64,000 nucleotides of DNA from Sphingomonas kyeonggiensis (GTDB taxonomy: Bacteria; Pseudomonadota; Alphaproteobacteria; Sphingomonadales; Sphingomonadaceae). Each line of letters starts with the position of its first letter. Within the stretch, counting starts at the first letter, position 1. Where the stretch lies: NCBI RefSeq assembly GCF_030812785.1, contig NZ_JAUSTJ010000001.1:992001-1056000 (forward strand), given 5' to 3'. This document shows positions 49,572-57,195 of the stretch, piece after piece. A model generated the notes under the pieces. It searched no databases, was not told the origin of the DNA, and saw only the letters and a list, made by a program, of their open reading frames with translations. The translations under genes and the position numbers were made by a program.

Positions 49572-49588
49572 ATAGTGCATGACACTAT
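49572..49588. promoter_or_regulatory. Dyad in the promoter region of the MNIO locus
   Basis: ATAGTG-CATGA-CACTAT forms a 6-bp inverted repeat about 90 bp before the ferritin-like gene, within an unusually AT-rich tract (49540-49625) with CTATAT and ACTATAGT sequences. It may be an operator. No convincing -35 partner was found. Confidence 0.4.
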
Positions 49589-49675
49589 ATTGGTGCGATC
49601 CTTGATTGACGCGGAACTATAGTTGATGGAACCCAGTGCCATCGCAGTCGCCTGCGAAGCTTGGGGGAAATTGTC

Positions 49676-51994
49676 ATGCATCTGACGCACAAGGAAGGCG
49701 AGCTCTCCGCGCGCCCGTTGAAGTTCCTCGAGACCGACACGCTGGTGGTGCGCTGGATCGCGCAAGCGGCGGTGAATGTCGAGCTGTTCACCATCCCGCT
49801 CTACATGACCTCGCTCTACTCGATCACCGGCATGCACCTCATCACCAGCCAGGGGAACAGCTTCTACAAGGGGCGGCAGTGGCCGGGCGCCAAGACCAGC
49901 GCCTTCACCGACTACAAGCCGGGCAAGAAGGGCTGGGGCAACAAGAAGGCGTTCAACATCGTCTTCTCGGTGTTCATCCAGGAGATGCTCCACCTGCAGA
50001 TGGCGGCGAACCTCGCCACCTCGATCGGTGCCGTGCCCAGCTTCACCGCCACCGCGCTGCAGAGCGGCGACCATGGCTGGACCTGTTTCGGTCCCAAGCT
50101 CACCGCGATCCCCGGCATCGTCGACCTGACCGACACCAACCGGTTCAAGGACGTGAAGGTCAATGTCGGCCCGCTCGACGAGGAGCGGATCAAGCTGTTC
50201 CTCGCCATCGAGCAGCCGCAGGAGACCGCCGAGCAGGACATCGTCCGCAACAAGGACCGCTATTTCCCCAAGGTGCCGTTCAAGTACGACACGGTGGCAG
50301 AGCTCGACGCCAACATCATGTTCGGGTCGATCGGCTATATGTACCAGTGCTACCGCGACTATCTGCTGATCCGCTACGAGGACGGCACGCGGCTTTGGGA
50401 CCATGTGATGAACCCCGGCGGCCAGCAGAACGACCTGTTCAACAATTTCAGCTTTCCCGGCCATCCGATGCGCGAGTTCATGGGCTTCGAGACCACGATC
50501 GCGCTGACCGATCCGGAGATCGCGCTCCGCCAAGCGCTCAACATGATGAACGCGATCACCGACCAGGGCGAAGGCGCCACGCTCGGTGCGCGCTATGACG
50601 AGAAGGGGCATCGGCTCGACGACGGGAAGGCCAAGCTCGTCCAGGGCGACGTGAACCCGAGCTATTGCCCGAACCGCGATGCGCTGGCGTCGGACTATCC
50701 GAGCTATTCGATGGAGGGGAAGCTGGTCCCCTCGGCCGATGCCGCGGCGCGTTCCGACAATGACGGCGTCGACCATTATACCCGTTTCCGCGAGATCGAG
50801 GACATCCGGGGCAGCGGCGGGCTCGAGACCTGGGACCAGTCGCCCAAGATCGGCAAATGGGCGGCATCGGACCTGACTACCGAGGGCTATGACCCCAACG
50901 ACAATCCCTATGGCCTGCCGGCGCCCGAGGCGATCGCCAATGCGCTCAACGCGCTCAAGAATGGCGGCGATGCGGCGGCCAATTTCCAGAAGATGAGCCA
51001 GGCGGTGTGCGGCGCGATCAAGGGCGTCACCACCGTGCTCGACGATTACTGGAACCCGGCCGGCGCTGCCGTGTCCTTCCCCTTCCCGTCGATGGCCGGA
51101 TCGGGCGACCGCATGTCGACCGCCTGGGCGGTGTTCGGCGCGACGCCCGACCTGTCGGTCGGCGTCGGCGAGCCGGACAAGTACATCGTCAACCATGCCT
51201 GCCAGGGCCTCGACGTCGAGGAGACCGGCGGGAAATGGGGCGCGAACAGCTGCGCCGAGACGTCGATCTACCATACCTGCCGCGGCTCGAACCTGTGCAA
51301 GGGCCAGGGCGGCTGCGGCTTCGTCCAGCTGACCAGCGGCGGCGGCAGCTGCGGCGGGGCGAGCAGCGGGTGCGGGGCGGCATCCTCCAAGACCTCGAAC
51401 GCGCCCAAGGCGAGCCCGGTGGCGAGCGGCAGCTGCGGCACGCCGACCACGATCAAGGGCGGCGGCTGCTCTGCGGTGACCTTGCGCAGCTTCGGCGGGC
51501 TCTGTGGCACGCCGACCCCTTCGCCCACCCCGACCCCGACCCCGAGCGGGCCGATGTACACCGCGCCGAGCGACAATATCTGCGGCGGCTTCGGCGGCTG
51601 CGCGGTGCCGATCTCGGCGATGCAGCTCTATCCCAAGGCGGGCACGATGGAGGTGTGGGCCCTGGTCGGCAGCTCGAAGCCGGTGCTGTGCGGCACCCCC
51701 AAGCCGACGCCGTCGCCCTCGGGCTGCGGTGCGCCAAAGGCGAATGCCGACAAGAACCTCTGCGGCACGCCATCCCCTTCGCCGACGCCTTCCCCCTCAG
51801 GCTGCGGCGCGCCTTCCTCGAAGAAGATCGCCACGATCGACTTCAAGGAAGGCGATAAGGTCGAGGACATCGCCTTCCAGGCATTCGCCAAGGTGGTGGC
51901 CTTCAAGGTCAACGGCGATCCGGACAAGCCCGTCGAAGGGCTGGTCCAGCAGGCGCCGAACGACCTGCGCCTTGCCTATCCGCCCTCGACCTAG
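49676..51994 (+). CDS. Ferritin-like (VioB-type) protein with cysteine-rich CGTP/CGAP tail, probable MNIO substrate
   Basis: A 772-residue two-part protein. Residues 1 to about 300 match the ferritin-like domain of iminophenyl-pyruvate dimer synthases (VioB/RebD type): VVRWIAQAAVNVELFTIPLY, FIQEMLHLQMAANLATSIGA with the metal ExxH, and later HYTRFREIEDI. From Cys509 to Cys710 lie 16 Cys: HTCRGSNLCKGQGGC resembles Cys motifs of DUF692-linked precursor proteins, and four CGTP and two CGAP motifs are set in Pro/Ser/Thr-rich linkers (LCGTPKPTPSPSGCGAP). A 60-residue end domain follows. No signal peptide is seen. DUF692 and DUF2063 genes follow 11 bp later, so I infer that the tail is their substrate. 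Confidence 0.82.
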   Translation: MHLTHKEGELSARPLKFLETDTLVVRWIAQAAVNVELFTIPLYMTSLYSITGMHLITSQGNSFYKGRQWPGAKTSAFTDYKPGKKGWGNKKAFNIVFSVFIQEMLHLQMAANLATSIGAVPSFTATALQSGDHGWTCFGPKLTAIPGIVDLTDTNRFKDVKVNVGPLDEERIKLFLAIEQPQETAEQDIVRNKDRYFPKVPFKYDTVAELDANIMFGSIGYMYQCYRDYLLIRYEDGTRLWDHVMNPGGQQNDLFNNFSFPGHPMREFMGFETTIALTDPEIALRQALNMMNAITDQGEGATLGARYDEKGHRLDDGKAKLVQGDVNPSYCPNRDALASDYPSYSMEGKLVPSADAAARSDNDGVDHYTRFREIEDIRGSGGLETWDQSPKIGKWAASDLTTEGYDPNDNPYGLPAPEAIANALNALKNGGDAAANFQKMSQAVCGAIKGVTTVLDDYWNPAGAAVSFPFPSMAGSGDRMSTAWAVFGATPDLSVGVGEPDKYIVNHACQGLDVEETGGKWGANSCAETSIYHTCRGSNLCKGQGGCGFVQLTSGGGSCGGASSGCGAASSKTSNAPKASPVASGSCGTPTTIKGGGCSAVTLRSFGGLCGTPTPSPTPTPTPSGPMYTAPSDNICGGFGGCAVPISAMQLYPKAGTMEVWALVGSSKPVLCGTPKPTPSPSGCGAPKANADKNLCGTPSPSPTPSPSGCGAPSSKKIATIDFKEGDKVEDIAFQAFAKVVAFKVNGDPDKPVEGLVQQAPNDLRLAYPPST

Positions 51995-52005
51995 GGACTG
52001 GCAAG

Positions 52006-52860
52006 GTGACCCCGCAGCCCCGGCTCGGCCTGCCCAACCCCGGCGACGGGTTGGGGCTGCGCGAGGAGCATTTCCCGCACCTCATGTCGACGCCCCCGGA
52101 AGCCTGGGGCGTCGACTGGTTCGAGGCGGTCACCGAGAACCTGCTCGACAATCAGGGCTGGGGCATGCGGGTGTTCGAGCATGTCGCGGCGCACCGGCCG
52201 GTGGTGCTGCACGGCGTGTCGCTGTCGATCGGCAGCACCGCGCCGCTCGACCTAGCCTATCTCGGCAAGCTGCGCGACCTGGCCGAGCGCTTCCGGCCGC
52301 TCTGGGTCTCGGACCATCTCTGCTGGACCGGGGTGCAGGGGGTGAACAGCCACGACCTGCTGCCGCTGCCGCTGACCGAGGCGGCGCTGACCCATGTCGC
52401 GCAGCGGGTGCGCGCGGTGCAGGATTTCCTCGGCCGGCCGCTGATCGTCGAGAATCCCAGCACCTATCTCCAGTTCCGCGCCAGCCAGATGCCCGAGGCC
52501 GAGTTCCTCGCCCGGCTCTGCGACCTGACCGGCTGCGGGCTGTTGCTCGACGTCAACAACGTCCATGTCTCGAGCTTCAACCATGCGCTCGACCCGCTGG
52601 CCTATCTCGAGGCGATCCCGGCCGAGCATGTCGTGCAGGTCCATCTCGCCGGGCCGAGCGATCACGGCACCCATTTGATCGACACGCATGACGCGCCGGT
52701 GCCCGATGCGGTGTGGCCGCTCTATGCCCGGGTCTGGGAGCGCTGCGGACCGGTGGCGACGATGGTCGAATGGGATGCGAGCATCCCGGCCTTCGAGGTG
52801 GTCGCAGCCGAGCTGGGCAAGGCACGCCGGGTGCGCGAGGGGCTGCCGCTTGCCGCCTGA
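52006..52860 (+). CDS. DUF692 family multinuclear iron oxidative enzyme (MNIO; BufB-like)
   Basis: The 284-residue TIM-barrel enzyme belongs to DUF692, whose known members (MbnB, TglH, ChrH) use two or three irons to remodel Cys side chains of peptides. Metal ligands appear in VVLHGVSLSIG, WVSDHLCW, IVENPSTY, LLLDVNNVHVSSFNH, QVHLAG, DTHDAPVPD and MVEWDASIP. It starts with GTG behind AGGGA, 11 bp after the cysteine-rich gene; the DUF2063 start lies inside its end. By family and context it should modify the Cys residues of the upstream protein, for instance to thiooxazoles. Confidence 0.93.
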   Translation: MTPQPRLGLPNPGDGLGLREEHFPHLMSTPPEAWGVDWFEAVTENLLDNQGWGMRVFEHVAAHRPVVLHGVSLSIGSTAPLDLAYLGKLRDLAERFRPLWVSDHLCWTGVQGVNSHDLLPLPLTEAALTHVAQRVRAVQDFLGRPLIVENPSTYLQFRASQMPEAEFLARLCDLTGCGLLLDVNNVHVSSFNHALDPLAYLEAIPAEHVVQVHLAGPSDHGTHLIDTHDAPVPDAVWPLYARVWERCGPVATMVEWDASIPAFEVVAAELGKARRVREGLPLAA

Positions 52861-53611
52861 CCTCGCCGCGCTGCAGGACTGGATGCAGGAAGCGATCCTG
52901 GCGGCCTCCGGTGCGGATGCGCGCGACTTCGTGCACGGCGACAACCGCCTCACCGCCGAGGACCGTATCCACATCTATGCGAGAGGCTATCGCCAGCGCC
53001 TGCTCGAATGCCTGGAGAGCGAATATCCGCTGCTCGCGGCGCTTGCCGGGCCGACCGCCTTCGGGCTGTTCGCCCAGGGCTATATCGCCGCGCGGCCGTC
53101 GCACAGCTACACGCTCTACGACTTTGGCGCGGACTTTGCCGCCTGGCTCGACGCCGCCCGGCCTTCGGGGAGCGCGCAGGCAGTCGAGGCGATCCCCGCT
53201 GCGCTGGCACGGATCGAGCGGACCAAGGCCGAGGTCCACCGTGCCCGCGGGATCGAGCGCGACATGCCTGCCTGGCCGGGGATCGACCCGGCGATCGCCG
53301 AGCTGCTTGCGCTGGCCGGCGGGCGGCGCTGGTACCGGCCCGACAGCTGCCGCCTGCTCGCGCTGCCCTTCGATTTCAGCGAGATGCTCGCCAGCGGCGG
53401 ACCCGTGCCACCTAGGCCCGAGCCGATGCTGCTCGCGGTGGCGCGGGCGAACTACCGCGTCGCCTGCCTCCCGCTCGAGCCCTGGCACTATGACTGGCTG
53501 GCGGTGCTGCCCGAGGATCCCGCCCGGGCGATGGCGCTGCCCGAGGACGAGCGGATCGCCGCATGGCTGCCCTTTGCCACCGCGCACGGGCTGGTGGTGG
53601 CGGCCGGGTAG
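52850..53611 (+). CDS. DUF2063 / HvfC-BufC N-terminal domain protein, partner of the MNIO
   Basis: The 253-residue protein opens LPPDLAALQDWMQEAILAAS and contains IYARGYRQRLLECLESEYPL followed by AGPTAFGLFAQGYIAARPSH, the pattern of DUF2063. These proteins accompany DUF692 enzymes and are thought to bring the precursor to them. I chose TTG 52850, preceded by GAGGGG at 7 nt and overlapping the DUF692 stop by 11 bp; no ATG or GTG in the frame fits. The overlap implies coupled translation. The C-terminal part (about 100 residues) may be the second, PqqD-like recognition domain of such proteins. Confidence 0.88.
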   Translation: MPPDLAALQDWMQEAILAASGADARDFVHGDNRLTAEDRIHIYARGYRQRLLECLESEYPLLAALAGPTAFGLFAQGYIAARPSHSYTLYDFGADFAAWLDAARPSGSAQAVEAIPAALARIERTKAEVHRARGIERDMPAWPGIDPAIAELLALAGGRRWYRPDSCRLLALPFDFSEMLASGGPVPPRPEPMLLAVARANYRVACLPLEPWHYDWLAVLPEDPARAMALPEDERIAAWLPFATAHGLVVAAG

Positions 53612-53641
53612 AGGCTTCCTACACGACGTCGCCGCGAATCA

Positions 53642-53812
53642 CGCGGAAGTTCACAAAGTTCGCGACCTCAACGGATTTCCGCCGAGGGGGACTTTCGCAA
53701 TTTCGTTGCCGGGCGCGGCGCTGCACGCGTCCTATCTTTCCTACGGGTCAAAGAGCGGCCGGGCAGCAGGCCCGGCCGAGCGAGCAGGCCATGCGAAATC
53801 CTACATTGCAAG
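53642..53812 (+). repeat. Composite intergenic element, copy 2
   Basis: 171-bp partner of the element at 6193-6348. Block A (53642-53663) and block B (53795-53812, GAAATCCTACATTGCAAG) are each one base different from copy 1. The hairpin between them is perfect here: CGGCCGGGC-AGCAG-GCCCGGCCG (53756-53778), 16 nt before block B. In both copies the loop is 5 nt and the orientation relative to the upstream plus-strand gene is the same. The rest of the inner sequence is not conserved. Confidence 0.6.
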
Positions 53813-53840
53813 GGCAGCCCTCGGGGAGGCGGCGCCGATG

Positions 53841-54016
53841 CAATTCCTCCCTCGGAGCGCAGCTCCGGGGGAGGGGGACCGCCGCCGAAGGCGGTGGTGG
53901 AGGGGGGATAGAAGGGTGCGCCCCTCAGCATCATGAGTCACCGCTCGCGGAGAGGCCCCCTCCACCACGCGCTTGCGCGCGCGGTCCCCCTCCCCCGCTT
54001 CGCGAGGGAGGATTGG
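53841..54016. repeat. Large palindromic intergenic repeat (CCTCCCTC family)
   Basis: 176-bp imperfect palindrome. The ends CAATTCCTCCCTCG and CGAGGGAGGATTGG pair; inner arms contain GGGGGAGGGGGACC with GGTCCCCCTCCCCC, and GGTGGTGGAGGGGG with CCCCCTCCACCACG. Side stems are GGAGCGCAGCTCC and CCGCCGAAGGCGG on the left. Longest element of its family in the window. Confidence 0.8.
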
Positions 54017-54021
54017 AGACC

Positions 54022-54987
54022 TTACAGCCGATGCTCGCCCTTCACCCAGCGCACCGTGCCGGAGTGCGCGCGCATCACCACGCTCTCGGTGGTCATCTTG
54101 GTGGCGAAGCGCTTGACGCCTTCGAGCAGCGAGCCGTCCGTAACACCCGTGGCGGCGAAGATGCAGTCGCCCTTGGCCAGCTCGGTCAGGTCGTAGATCT
54201 TGTCCAGATCCTCGATGCCCCATTTCCGCGCGCGCTGGCGCTCGTCGTCGTTGCGGAAGACGAGGCGGCCCTTGAACTGGCCGCCGACGCAGCGGAGCGC
54301 CGCGCAGGCGAGCACGCCCTCGGGCGCGCCGCCCTGGCCCATATAGACGTCGATCGTCGTTTCGGGATCGGTGGTGGCGATCACGCCGGCCACGTCGCCG
54401 TCGCCGATCAGCACCACGCCGCAGCCGATGTCGCGCAGCTCGGCGATCAGCTTCTCGTGGCGCGGGCGATCGAGCACGCAGGCGATGATCTCGTGCGGCT
54501 CGACGCCCTTGGCAGCTGCGATCGCCTTTACGTTCTCGGTCGGCGACCGAGCGAGGTCGATCACGCCTTCGGGATAGCCCGGGCCGACCGCGATCTTGTC
54601 CATGTACACGTCCGGCGCGTTGAGCAGGCCGCCCTTCTCGGCGACGGCGAGCACCGCCAGCGCATTGGGGCCGGCCTTGGCGCAGATGGTGGTGCCTTCG
54701 AGCGGATCGAGCGCGATGTCGATCGCCGGGCCCTTGCCCTGCGCCGCGCCGACCTTCTCGCCGATGAACAGCATCGGGGCCTCGTCGCGCTCGCCCTCGC
54801 CGATCACCACCGTGCCGTCGAGATAGAGCTTGTTGAGCGCGTCGCGCATCGCCTCGACCGCGGCGGCATCGGCCGCCTTCTCGTCGCCGCGCCCGACCAG
54901 GGTGGAAGCAGCGATCGCCGCCGCTTCGGTCACCCGCACCATTTCGAGGACGAGGACACGGTCAAGGGCGTGGCTGGGCTGAGTCAT
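54022..54987 (-). CDS. glpX: Class II fructose-1,6-bisphosphatase
   Basis: The 321-residue GlpX removes the 1-phosphate of fructose-1,6-bisphosphate in gluconeogenesis. Metal and substrate motifs are DGTVVIGEGERDEAPMLFIG, IALDPLEGTTICA, VVLIGDGDVAG and FAATGVTDGSLLEGV. Its length equals that of E. coli GlpX. In many alphaproteobacteria it directly follows hom; here two plus-strand genes and a terminator-like palindrome lie between hom and glpX. Confidence 0.96.
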   Translation of the reverse strand: MTQPSHALDRVLVLEMVRVTEAAAIAASTLVGRGDEKAADAAAVEAMRDALNKLYLDGTVVIGEGERDEAPMLFIGEKVGAAQGKGPAIDIALDPLEGTTICAKAGPNALAVLAVAEKGGLLNAPDVYMDKIAVGPGYPEGVIDLARSPTENVKAIAAAKGVEPHEIIACVLDRPRHEKLIAELRDIGCGVVLIGDGDVAGVIATTDPETTIDVYMGQGGAPEGVLACAALRCVGGQFKGRLVFRNDDERQRARKWGIEDLDKIYDLTELAKGDCIFAATGVTDGSLLEGVKRFATKMTTESVVMRAHSGTVRWVKGEHRL

Positions 54988-55135
54988 GGGATACCCCGGT
55001 GGTTGGACTTGCGGCGGCGATTAGGCAGCACCGTGGCGCTTGTCGATGCCGCTAACGTTGTCAGGGCGGCGCTGCTCCCAATTCCGCCACAACATGCCGC
55101 TATCGCAACGAAACCGGGGGCGGAGGGATGTGCAA

Positions 55136-55501
55136 ATGCTGCTTTTCGCCTTGCTCCTGCTCGGCCAGGACGATGCCCCGCCACGCGAGATGACGCCGGC
55201 CGCGGTGCTGGAGATGCACCGCGAGCGCTGGTCGGCCAATCCGAAATGCCGGCGTGCGCGCGACGAGAGCGAGATCGTCGTCTGCTCGCGGCGCGACGCG
55301 GACAAATATCGCGTGCCGCTGGTGACGAGCTATAGCGGGCCCGACACCGATCAGGGGCGGCTGGACCGCGTGTTCGACGGTGCCGATGGCCATTTGCCGT
55401 GCGGCCAGGGCGCCTTCACGGTGCGGTGCGGCTCCGTCGGGGTGGGCGTCACAGTCAGCGCGCGGGGCGTGCGGACGAGCCGGAGGGAATTGGCGCCCTG
55501 A
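55136..55501 (+). CDS. Small exported protein with IVVCxRR motif, unknown function
   Basis: A 121-residue protein with a short hydrophobic N-terminus (MLLFALLLLGQDD) and the segment CRRARDESEIVVCSRRDADKYRVPL, a motif (IVVCxRRxxxxYRxP) that I have often seen in small sphingomonad exported proteins. Four more Cys-containing positions include LPCGQGAFTVRCGS. GGAGGG stands 9-11 nt before ATG 55136. The function is unknown. Its neighbour downstream has a similar YRLPL segment and may be a distant paralogue. Confidence 0.65.
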   Translation: MLLFALLLLGQDDAPPREMTPAAVLEMHRERWSANPKCRRARDESEIVVCSRRDADKYRVPLVTSYSGPDTDQGRLDRVFDGADGHLPCGQGAFTVRCGSVGVGVTVSARGVRTSRRELAP

Positions 55502-55563
55502 AGGGAAACCGGCGGCGAGCCGTGCGTTGAGCACGGCGAACCTGTTTTCCGGAGACCTGCCCG

Positions 55564-55866
55564 ATGCTGCTGCTCGTTGCCCTCACCTTGTCCAGCGCAA
55601 TGCCCGCGATCGACCCGCAGCGCCGCAGGGCCAAGGCACGGGTGACCCGCGTTACGCGCATTCCGATGCGTGCGCGGCCGCTGACGGCGATCCCGATCGT
55701 GAAGGCCGATCCCAGCCAGCGCTACCGCCTGCCGCTGGCCAGCAGCGAGATCGCCGATGCCAAGGGCGATGCGGTGAAGAGCGCCGGCATGGCCTGCGGC
55801 ACCACCGGCGCGCCGGTCTGCCCGCACAAGGGGCGGCAGGTGCTGAAGGCGAGCCTGGACGATTGA
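55564..55866 (+). CDS. Small exported protein, possible paralogue of the preceding gene
   Basis: The 100-residue protein has a short signal-like start (MLLLVALTLSSAMPA), an Arg-rich stretch, and SQRYRLPLASSEIADAK, which resembles the region DKYRVPLVTSYS of the preceding protein. It ends with two Cys in AGMACGTTGAPVCPHKG. It follows by 62 bp. No known family. These two genes interrupt the usual hom-glpX neighbourhood on the opposite strand. Confidence 0.58.
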   Translation: MLLLVALTLSSAMPAIDPQRRRAKARVTRVTRIPMRARPLTAIPIVKADPSQRYRLPLASSEIADAKGDAVKSAGMACGTTGAPVCPHKGRQVLKASLDD

Positions 55867-55868
55867 AT

Positions 55869-55899
55869 TTCTCCCTCTCCCCATCGGGGAGAGGGAGAA
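55869..55899. terminator. Bidirectional terminator-like palindrome
   Basis: Perfect 14-bp stem TTCTCCCTCTCCCC/GGGGAGAGGGAGAA with a 3-nt loop lies in the 39-bp convergent gap before hom. It is the shortest member of the CCCTCTCCC repeat family and may double as a terminator. Confidence 0.6.
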
Positions 55900-55905
55900 T
55901 GGGGC

Positions 55906-57195
55906 TCACCCCAGGATATGCATCCACATCGGCTCGCCGGTCAGGCTGGCCGAGCCGCGCAGCTTGTCCAGCGCCTGCGCCACCGCGCGCTCCGGGCCTT
56001 CGTGCGTGACGATCGCCACCAGCACGCTGCCGTCCGGATTGGCGCCGCGCTGCATCAGGCTCTCGATCGAGACGCCGGCGTCGCGCATCGCCGCCGCGAT
56101 CTCGGCGAGCACGCCGACCTTGTCCGCCACGGTGAAGCGCACATAGGCGCGGCCGGTCCGCTCGCCGGCATCGGCGGCGCCCGGCTGGGCGAGCGCGGCG
56201 GCCGGCATGGCATAGGGCGGGCCGAATTCGCCGCGGGCGATGTCGATCAGGTCGGCGACCACGGCGCTCGCGGTCGGGCCGTCGCCGGCGCCGGCGCCCT
56301 GGAACAGCAGCCGGCCGACGAAATTGCCCTCGGCGACGACGGCGTTGGTCGATCCGGTGACATGGGCGAGCGGGTGGCTGAGCGGCACGAGATGCGGGTG
56401 GACGCGCTGGAACAGGCCATGGCCATTGGCCTCGGCCAGGCCGAGCAGGCGGATGCGATAGCCGAGCGACGCGGCCTCGGCGATGTCGGCGGCGAGCACG
56501 TGGCGCACGCCGGTGATCGCGACCTGGTCGAAGGCCGGCTGGGTGCCGAAGGCGAGGCTGGCGAGGATCGACAGCTTGTGCGCGGCATCGACGCCGTCGA
56601 TGTCGAAGCTGGGATCGGCCTCGGCATAGCCCAGGCGCTGCGCCTCGGCGAGGATCTCGGCGAAGTCGCGCCCTTCCGCTTCCATCTTGGACAGGATGAA
56701 ATTGCAGGTGCCGTTGAGGATGCCATAGACCCGGGCGATCTCGTTGGCGGCGGCGCCTTCGCGCAGCCCCTTGATCACCGGCACGCCGCCGGCGACCGCG
56801 GCTTCGAACTTGAGCGCGAGGCCCGCGCTCTCGGCGGCATTGGCCAGCTCGAGCCCGTGATGCGCGATCATCGCCTTGTTGGCAGTGACGAAGCTCTTGC
56901 CGCCGGCGAGCGCGGCGCGGGCGAGGGTGAGCGCCGGGCCGTCCGAGCCGCCGACCAGCTCGACGACCACGTCGGCTTTGGGGTGGCGGGCCAGCTCGGT
57001 GGTGTCGTCGACCCAGTCGAAGCGGGTGATGTCGACGCCGCGATCCTTGGCGCGGTCGCGGGCAGAGACGGCGACCACTTCGATCGGCCGGCCGGCACGG
57101 CGGGCGATCAGCTCGCCATTCGCGTCGATCAGGCGAATGACGCCCGCGCCGACGGTGCCAAGGCCTGCAAGTGCGATACGAAGCGGTTCGGTCAC
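55906..57195 (-). CDS. hom: Homoserine dehydrogenase
   Basis: The 429-residue enzyme makes homoserine from aspartate semialdehyde for Thr, Met and Ile synthesis. It has the NAD(P) motif GLGTVGAGVIRLI, the catalytic region GTCNFILSKMEAEGRDF with GVDAAHKLSILASLAFG, and a C-terminal ACT domain (KVGVLAEIAAAMRDAGVSIE) for feedback control. It starts with GTG at 57195 behind GGGGGATATC and overlaps the stop of the small membrane gene by four bases. Confidence 0.96.
   Translation of the reverse strand: MTEPLRIALAGLGTVGAGVIRLIDANGELIARRAGRPIEVVAVSARDRAKDRGVDITRFDWVDDTTELARHPKADVVVELVGGSDGPALTLARAALAGGKSFVTANKAMIAHHGLELANAAESAGLALKFEAAVAGGVPVIKGLREGAAANEIARVYGILNGTCNFILSKMEAEGRDFAEILAEAQRLGYAEADPSFDIDGVDAAHKLSILASLAFGTQPAFDQVAITGVRHVLAADIAEAASLGYRIRLLGLAEANGHGLFQRVHPHLVPLSHPLAHVTGSTNAVVAEGNFVGRLLFQGAGAGDGPTASAVVADLIDIARGEFGPPYAMPAAALAQPGAADAGERTGRAYVRFTVADKVGVLAEIAAAMRDAGVSIESLMQRGANPDGSVLVAIVTHEGPERAVAQALDKLRGSASLTGEPMWMHILG

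Larger units (their letters stand above)
53612..54021. other. Gap between the MNIO cassette and glpX
   Basis: This 410-bp convergent gap holds no gene. It is taken up by the composite element copy 2 (53642-53812) and a 176-bp palindromic repeat (53841-54016), which almost reaches the glpX stop. Confidence 0.7.

Noticed and set aside
51504-52691. 395-residue frame overlapping the Cys-rich tail and DUF692
   Set aside because: It is an Arg/Pro/Ala-rich out-of-phase frame; the two genes it covers have clear family motifs.
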